Shown here: positions 7,476 to 11,432 of the stretch, one piece after another
Position numbering within the stretch: the first letter of the stretch is position 1
Layout: the number at the start of each line of letters is the position of its first letter
DNA from: Euperipatoides rowelli
Lineage: Eukaryota > Onychophora > Udeonychophora > Euonychophora > Peripatopsidae
Strand: one strand, 5' to 3'
DNA length: 11,432 bases
Assembly (NCBI GenBank): GCA_003024985.2
Contig: PXIH01S0142020.1
The notes under the pieces: model-generated
The model's database searches: none
The model's input: only the letters and a program-made list of their open reading frames with translations
Told to the model about the DNA's origin: nothing
Program-made: the position numbers and the translations under genes

Positions 7476-8439
7476 AGTGGATATAATCATTATCTCTAAG
7501 AATATTCTGGAAATGTCTAATGAAACACATATGGAACTTGTAGCAAATGCATGGTCATGAGATAGGTTTGATTTAATTATGGCAAATTTTCATTGCAGTG
7601 ACAATGACTAAAGTGTTATCATGAACATTTTTGCTAAAGTTTTTTTTTTTTTTTAATCAATGTTTTAATGAATTTTCTCCTCATTCTGTCAATCAGTATA
7701 TTGTGTAGCTATGCTGCCATATTTTGATAAGTGTAACTGTAAACTATTTGGAAAAGGTTTTAAATTATAGGCAGGGAACCAAAAGTAATGATTTTGTTGT
7801 ATGGATTCAACCATACCAGGGACAAAAAGCATGGTAGATGACAGCTATAAATGCTATGAATTTGGACCATCTATGGAGTTGCAGAATGTGAATATTCTTA
7901 TTTTTTGGGTTATTTCCCTTATCATATCTTTTTTGATAACATTTTCACTATTGTTGCTTTGTTAGAAGAACTTTCCCAAAGAAATATTGTTGCATCAATT
8001 TCTGTTTCTGTGTTTCCAACGGCCCCTGTTTCATGATTTTCTCAGAAAAATAAAAATATCAATTGATCAGCCAGATCTAATTCATCAGTATAGCAAATTC
8101 CCATCACTACTGAACAGAAATCAATGTCAAATAATGATATTGTATTGATCTGGCTGTTCAAAATTCCTGGCAGCTCAACAGGCAACTAAGTGATCAACTT
8201 AATCAACTAACATTCATGTGAAGGATAGAAATCGTCACTGCAAACAAATCAAAACAAAAATAAAAAGGAGTCATATTTTTGTTTTAGAGGATGCTGAGGC
8301 TAGATATTATGATCAAAACAATTACTGGATTATATCATAAGGGAAACAAACAAGATGTCATATTTGCGACAGACATAAAACGAGTAACGTATAATGTGGA
8401 TTACATACAGCATATTGTTTTAATACTGAAGTGATATGA
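7476..8439 (+). pseudogene. Decayed piggyBac-type (PGBD) transposase with internal deletion
   Basis: Several frames in family order match a piggyBac DDD transposase, which excises and inserts DNA at TTAA. In order: SGYNHYL (7476-7496); DRFDLIMANFHCSDND (7561-7608); FNEFSPHSVNQYIV, where the first catalytic Asp of SVDxS is Asn; MLPYFDKCNCKLFGKGFKL then VVWIQPYQGQK; YHIFFDNIFTIVALLEEL (7920-7973) with the second catalytic Asp kept at 7935-7937; DQPDLIHQYS (8065-8094); IDLAVQNSWQLNR (8144-8182); and the C-terminal cysteine-rich domain GKQTRCHICDRHKTSNV (8341-8391) with CGLHTAYCF. Only some 50 bases separate the FFDN block's tail and the DQ block, so about 100 residues with the third Asp are deleted. 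Many stops and shifts and a T15 run (7640-7654) show long decay. No terminal repeats recognised. Confidence 0.85.
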
Positions 8440-8885
8440 GAACAAATCTGGTATAATTTCATTATTAGTTTTCACAAAATTAAGATGTTGTTCATTTGAG
8501 TAATAAAACTTTAGAAAATCATTAGTATCTGATCTCTTATATTGCCCACTGTCAATTTAAAAGTACACCCTGTTTTGGTTATACATTTACAATAAAATTA
8601 AATAGCCTAATACTATTTTTGTATATTATATAAAGAGTAAAAGATATTGAAGAATAAAATAAAAAATAAATTTCAGTTATATCTGGGTTTAAAAAAAAAA
8701 AGTGCAGCACATGACTGTTGGATGAAAAACTTAAAGCAATTTATTTTTTTATTTTTTTTAAGGGGAATTTAAATTCTTAAAATAATTTATTACACAAAAA
8801 GAAAGACAATTTAAAAAAAAAAAAAAAAAACTGTTTTTACATCCACACTATACCAAGTTTCAAATAGTGGATATAACAATTTTAT
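8440..8885. other. AT-rich lectin intron DNA, no gene seen
   Basis: No coding frame on either strand beyond the piggyBac end. There are several AATAAA-like words and an A18 run (8813-8830). Confidence 0.5.
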
Positions 8886-9246
8886 GTTGAAGATGATAAT
8901 AGATAATATATTTGAATAGATAATTAAGATAAAGATGATAGAAAAGGAGCAAATAAAAATGATGAACAATAAAAAACTGAAAAGTAAATGAAGAATAAAA
9001 AGTTGATGGAAACGAATAAAAGAAAAAGATGAGAGAAATAAAAAAAAATTAAAGTTGATTTAAAACAAAACAATGATGATAAAAAATAACAATCAAAATA
9101 AAGAAAACAATAAAAAGGGTAAGAAGATTGATAAGATAAAATGATACAAATAAGTATTACGAGGTATGAATAGAAGAAAAAACAAAATAGAAAGAATGTA
9201 AAATATGGAGTAGCCAAGGAAATGGAGAAGAAATCATGAAAAATAA
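8886..9246. other. Long purine-rich tract (pyrimidine-rich on the lectin strand)
   Basis: The plus strand is strongly A/G biased and very poor in C for over 300 bases, with GATGATAA, GAAAA and AATAAAA words. On the minus strand this is a U/C-rich tract at the very start of the lectin intron. It leaves a long accidental open frame (8924-9331) running on from exon 1. Polypyrimidine next to a donor could influence splicing; this is inference. Confidence 0.55.
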
Positions 9247-9252
9247 TATTAT

Positions 9253-9258
9253 ACTTAC
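9253..9258 (-). promoter_or_regulatory. 5' splice donor of the lectin intron
   Basis: GTAAGT is read on the minus strand directly after the signal-peptide coding sequence, and matches the metazoan donor consensus at all six positions. It cuts after the first base of a codon (phase 1). Confidence 0.75.
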
Positions 9259-9334
9259 TACATGTATCCAAACCCTGACTCTTGACAAATGGTGGTAAGA
9301 TCATAAAAAGTGATAACAATAAATATGCCAAATC
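9259..9334 (-). CDS. SUEL/rhamnose-binding lectin, exon 1 (signal peptide, 5'-partial)
   Basis: This is the likely first coding exon of the lectin whose domain lies at 1915-2210. It encodes a hydrophobic run, LAYLLLSLFMILPPFV, then KSQGLDTC. That reads as a signal peptide, with cleavage most plausible after VKS. The exon ends at a consensus donor (A|GTAAGT, 9253-9258) leaving one base; exon 2 supplies two, giving a Thr codon and keeping the frame open into LKSLEVC. No ATG precedes the hydrophobic run before the join at N 9335, and the internal ATG (9302-9304) would leave too short a signal sequence, so the true start is probably lost in the gap. The Cys in DTC is additional to the eight domain cysteines. 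Pairing with exon 2 is inferred from strand, order, phase and complementary content. A separate secreted gene is possible but less likely. Confidence 0.72.
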
Positions 9335-9335
9335 N

Positions 9336-9755
9336 ATAATACATTGATGAGTATTATCCCTAGCTCATATTCTGATCACAGCATGATTACTGTAAATTTC
9401 TCATTGAATGACAACAGAAGACTATTAATCACTAATGTTAAAAACCAATTAAAAGCAGTAAATAAACAATTAGATCCAGCATATCAGTACTCACTAGAAG
9501 ATTATTCATATGTATACATGTTGTTAAATACTCTAGCCAGCTCAGAAGAGATATTCTTTTCAGAGTGGAAATATTTTAAACAAAAGATTATGGGGTGATT
9601 GGTAAAAAGGAATAAGTCCTTTGTGTATTTGATACAAAACAAAAAAACATTGATTCATTAGAGCATCAATTATCTAAATTTGAGGTATCAAGCCAAAGTG
9701 ACTTGAATGAATTCAATAGAATGAAGAAAGAGCTGAATGACTTAAAAAAGGATAA
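9336..9755 (+). pseudogene. LINE copy B ORF2, endonuclease C-terminus and linker
   Basis: The frame enters from the N at 9335 with NTLMSIIPSSYSDHSMITVNF. SDHS is the final catalytic motif of AP-type endonucleases (the Asp-His pair), expected about 20 residues after the position where contig 4786-6547 breaks off. The frame is open to TGA at 9596-9598. In another frame SLEHQLSKFE and NRMKKELNDLKKDKNKIL (about 9650-9771) form the charged helical linker usual before LINE reverse transcriptases. So at least one frameshift lies between 9598 and 9650. Confidence 0.8.
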
Positions 9756-10493
9756 AAACAAGATCCTAAATTTCCTGTTTATAGTGATAAATTTGTCAAT
9801 CAGGTGAATGACGTGGGCAAACTGGCAAGGGTCGGGTTGTTTAAGAAACCAACTGTGCAAATCATCATTGGAATAATTTATGGACTAACCGATTTGTATG
9901 GTGATGATGCATACAGGTATCTCACAGCGAAATTTAAGGGTACATTTACGGCGGCGACCACATTGCAGCCTGATTGTCGGTATATTAGAGAAAAAATTGA
10001 AGGTGCACAATGGTTAAGTGAATATGATTTTGATATAAATTATAAAATGTTTTCTGAAGCTATAGATGGTATCAATAAGGGGGCAGGTGCAGGTCCTGAT
10101 TTAATATTAATAGAATTTTACAGTAGGTTTAGGCATGTAATTTATCCTGTATTCTCCAGATTGTTTAATAATCTACTAGAATCAGTCTTTTACCTGATGT
10201 ATATTTATCAGGCTTATTTCATTTTGAAATCTAAGGTATCTGGACAGAGAGATGGTATGTTAACAATAGACTCATTCCGTCCTATTGCTTCAATGGATGT
10301 TGATGCTAAAATATTCTCAAGGATATTATATGAAAAAATGAAATCAGTTGTATGTGAAAACTTGTCAATTGTACAGTATGGGGCACTGGGCAAGTCAATA
10401 GACAATGCAATAATTTCTTTCTTTCATCACTTTCATATGTTAAAAGGCATAAGACATCATATCAAAATGCAGAATTCATTTTTTGTGGTATAA
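9756..10493 (+). pseudogene. LINE copy B ORF2, reverse transcriptase N-terminal half
   Basis: Open for 245 codons, the longest intact coding stretch in the window. Reverse transcriptase copies the element's RNA at the nicked target. Visible in order are the GINKGAGAGPDLI turn with IEFYSRF (about 10068-10130), NNLLES, a basic SKVSGQ stretch, SFRPIASMDVDAKIFSRIL (10272-10328) and QYGALGKSIDNAI (about 10375-10413). These are the fingers-domain motifs of non-LTR reverse transcriptases. There is no usable ATG at the front because the frame is only a segment of ORF2; it joins the linker frame by a shift near 9750. It ends at TAA 10491-10493 just before the first catalytic Asp, which lies in the next frame. 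Confidence 0.88.
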
Positions 10494-10894
10494 AGTCAGC
10501 TTTCGACTCGGTTTCTTACATATACTTAGTGAGTAAGGTAGTGCAACTATTTGGTTGATCCGCATTAACTAATGCAATTGTAAACTATATAATCAATAAG
10601 ATGTTTATCCCAAAGATGGGTCATTATACTCTTGGGGAGGTTAGAGTAAACAGTGGATTTCCCAGAGCTCCATACTGTCATCATTATTATTTTGTTTATA
10701 TATAAATGATTTACTTAACAAAATACAAGAATTAGGGCTTGGTATTAAGTTGGGTAAAACTGGCATTATGGTGGGAGTATCGCATATATTGATGACTTCC
10801 TTTGTGGTTTTATTAAAGGATAAGGGAGACATTTACAGAATTTTAAGGTTAATAAATATATTTGGCCAGGAGACTGGCACAATTATAAATAGGG
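10476..10894 (+). pseudogene. LINE copy B ORF2, reverse transcriptase palm (catalytic) part, frameshifted
   Basis: This piece carries both catalytic motifs, broken over three frames. FCGIKSAFDSVSYIYL includes motif A with its Asp at 10505-10507; the frame continues through TGA 10556-10558 to EVRVNSGFPRAPY. A shift near 10680 leads to LFCLYINDLLNKIQELGLGI. Motif C reads AYIDDF (YIDD at 10785-10796) in one frame while VVLLKDKGDIYRILRL continues in another, so a shift sits right at the active site. YIDD instead of the common YADD is a tolerated variant. The copy is clearly inactive as sequenced. The contig ends at N 10895. Confidence 0.85.
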
Positions 10895-10895
10895 N

Positions 10896-11089
10896 TAATT
10901 TTTTTTATCAATTAGTATGTTCAACGGTTTAGATACATTGATTGATGTACACTGTAGAGCCCACTAACAGACCTCCAAGGCCCTTTATTGAAAGTCCAAT
11001 GTGTGGGTTAGAAAGGTGTATCAGGATGTTCTAGATACTTTTAATAATCAAATACAGGATAAATTCTCATAAGGCTTCTGTCAAAATAA
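10896..11089 (+). other. LINE copy B ORF2, decayed region between RT and C-terminus
   Basis: By position this is the thumb region. Short frames cross with no recognisable motif; RPFIESPMCGLERCIRMF may be remnant protein. Confidence 0.35.
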
Positions 11090-11432
11090 ATGATCAGGGC
11101 TATCAGTTCACCCTTACAGAAGTTACTTTTGCCTTATTATATACATTTCAAAAATTACTGTTTACCTAATTTATACAATTTTCTCTTTTGTGTACTTATC
11201 ACCTTTCTTTTTACTGGGGATATTCTTGTACAAAATTATGGATTGAATATTGAATTTTGTTGTCCTTTTTGTCCATATGAAGATACTAATTCACACCTTC
11301 TTTTTCATAGTAATTCTTTTATTGACTTAAGAAATAAGGTCAATCAGTTATTTACACATGATATACTGTATCTAAAATGGGACGCGCATATCAATGCTAT
11401 TNTTGATAAAGTAAACAAAAAAATGTTCCTTA
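11090..11432 (+). pseudogene. LINE copy B ORF2 C-terminal region with zinc knuckle, runs off window
   Basis: A frame from ATG 11090 stays open to the window end, across N 11402. It contains FLFTGDILVQNYG followed by CPFCPYEDTNSHLLFH (11261-11308): Cys-x2-Cys-x7-His-x3-His. That position and spacing match the C-terminal CCHC-type knuckle found after the reverse transcriptase in many LINE ORF2 proteins, whose role is in RNA/DNA binding during target-primed insertion. The last ligand is His rather than the usual Cys further on, either a variant or decay. LRNKVNQLF follows, as the usual helix does. The ATG is not a true start; the piece is joined to the RT through frameshifts. Confidence 0.75.

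Larger units (their letters stand above)
9336..11432 (+). mobile_element. LINE-type retrotransposon copy B, 3' block
   Basis: Continuation of the ORF2 begun at 6046: end of the endonuclease, linker, reverse transcriptase and C-terminal zinc knuckle, running off the window. Joins at 10895 and 11402 fall inside it, and the protein order is kept across them. The linker and fingers (GAGAGPD, EFYSRF, SFRPIA) look L1/Tx1-like, while LFCLYINDLL in the palm resembles other clades, so the clade is left open. Confidence 0.85.

Noticed and set aside
7801-7965. 54-residue plus-strand ORF with an apparent C-terminal transmembrane helix
   Set aside because: It is a shadow frame across the piggyBac relic. 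The conserved YQGQK and YHIFFDN blocks are read in other frames over the same bases.
8065-8155. 10-bp inverted repeat CAGCCAGATC / GATCTGGCTG as a possible transposon end
   Set aside because: Both arms lie inside the piggyBac C-terminal coding relic and are short, so they are not terminal repeats.
8924-9331. 135-codon minus-strand frame resembling a very hydrophobic membrane protein
   Set aside because: Only the first part is real (lectin signal-peptide exon). After the GTAAGT donor the frame is pyrimidine-rich intron reading as Phe, Leu, Ser, Tyr and Ile, and its first codon is TTG next to a gap.
9666-10832. Minus-strand frames at 9666-9860, 10214-10405 and 10641-10832
   Set aside because: All are antisense shadows of the linker and reverse transcriptase of LINE copy B.

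Overview
This is AT-rich animal DNA, most likely from a marine or aquatic invertebrate. The reasons are a secreted SUEL/rhamnose-binding lectin gene with a spliceosomal intron, decayed LINE and piggyBac elements, microsatellites and long A/T homopolymers. Lectins of this type are known from echinoderms, molluscs, tunicates, cnidarians and fish eggs, and I cannot choose among them. The window is a draft scaffold: single Ns at 1720, 2227, 4785, 6548, 9335, 10895 and 11402 mark joins between contigs.

The one host gene I can support is on the minus strand. Exon 1 (9259-9334, 5' end lost at a join) encodes a signal peptide. Exon 2 (1915-2210) encodes a complete eight-cysteine lectin domain and the stop codon. 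The two exons fit across a phase-1 intron with a GTAAGT donor and a TTCTTAG acceptor, although they lie 7 kb apart. The intron holds, in antisense to the lectin, a broken LINE (copy A: ORF1 zinc knuckle near 3.6 kb, endonuclease pieces at 4.4-4.8 and 6.5-7.0 kb), a decayed piggyBac-type transposase (7476-8439), a 64-bp near-perfect palindrome, and a perfect AGGTCAnnnTGACCT site.

A second, different LINE (copy B, plus strand) occurs in two blocks: ORF1-like frames and the first half of the endonuclease at 5277-6547, then the end of the endonuclease, the reverse transcriptase and the C-terminal zinc knuckle at 9336-11432. Copies A and B are interleaved. The contig ending at 4784 and the contig starting at 6549 share an identical 146 bp, and the endonuclease of copy B jumps from 6547 to 9336. 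Both facts are explained if contig 4786-6547 is misplaced and belongs after 9334. The lectin intron is then about 5.1 kb rather than 7.0 kb, and the lectin's upstream DNA is the contig now lying inside its intron.

Nearly all other sequence (1-1900, most of 2270-2800, 4786-5270, 8440-9250) is AT-rich and without recognisable genes. Two very short coding-like segments there are given as weak candidates. I see no new multi-gene system; the most useful points are the split lectin gene, the scaffold error and the piggyBac relic.
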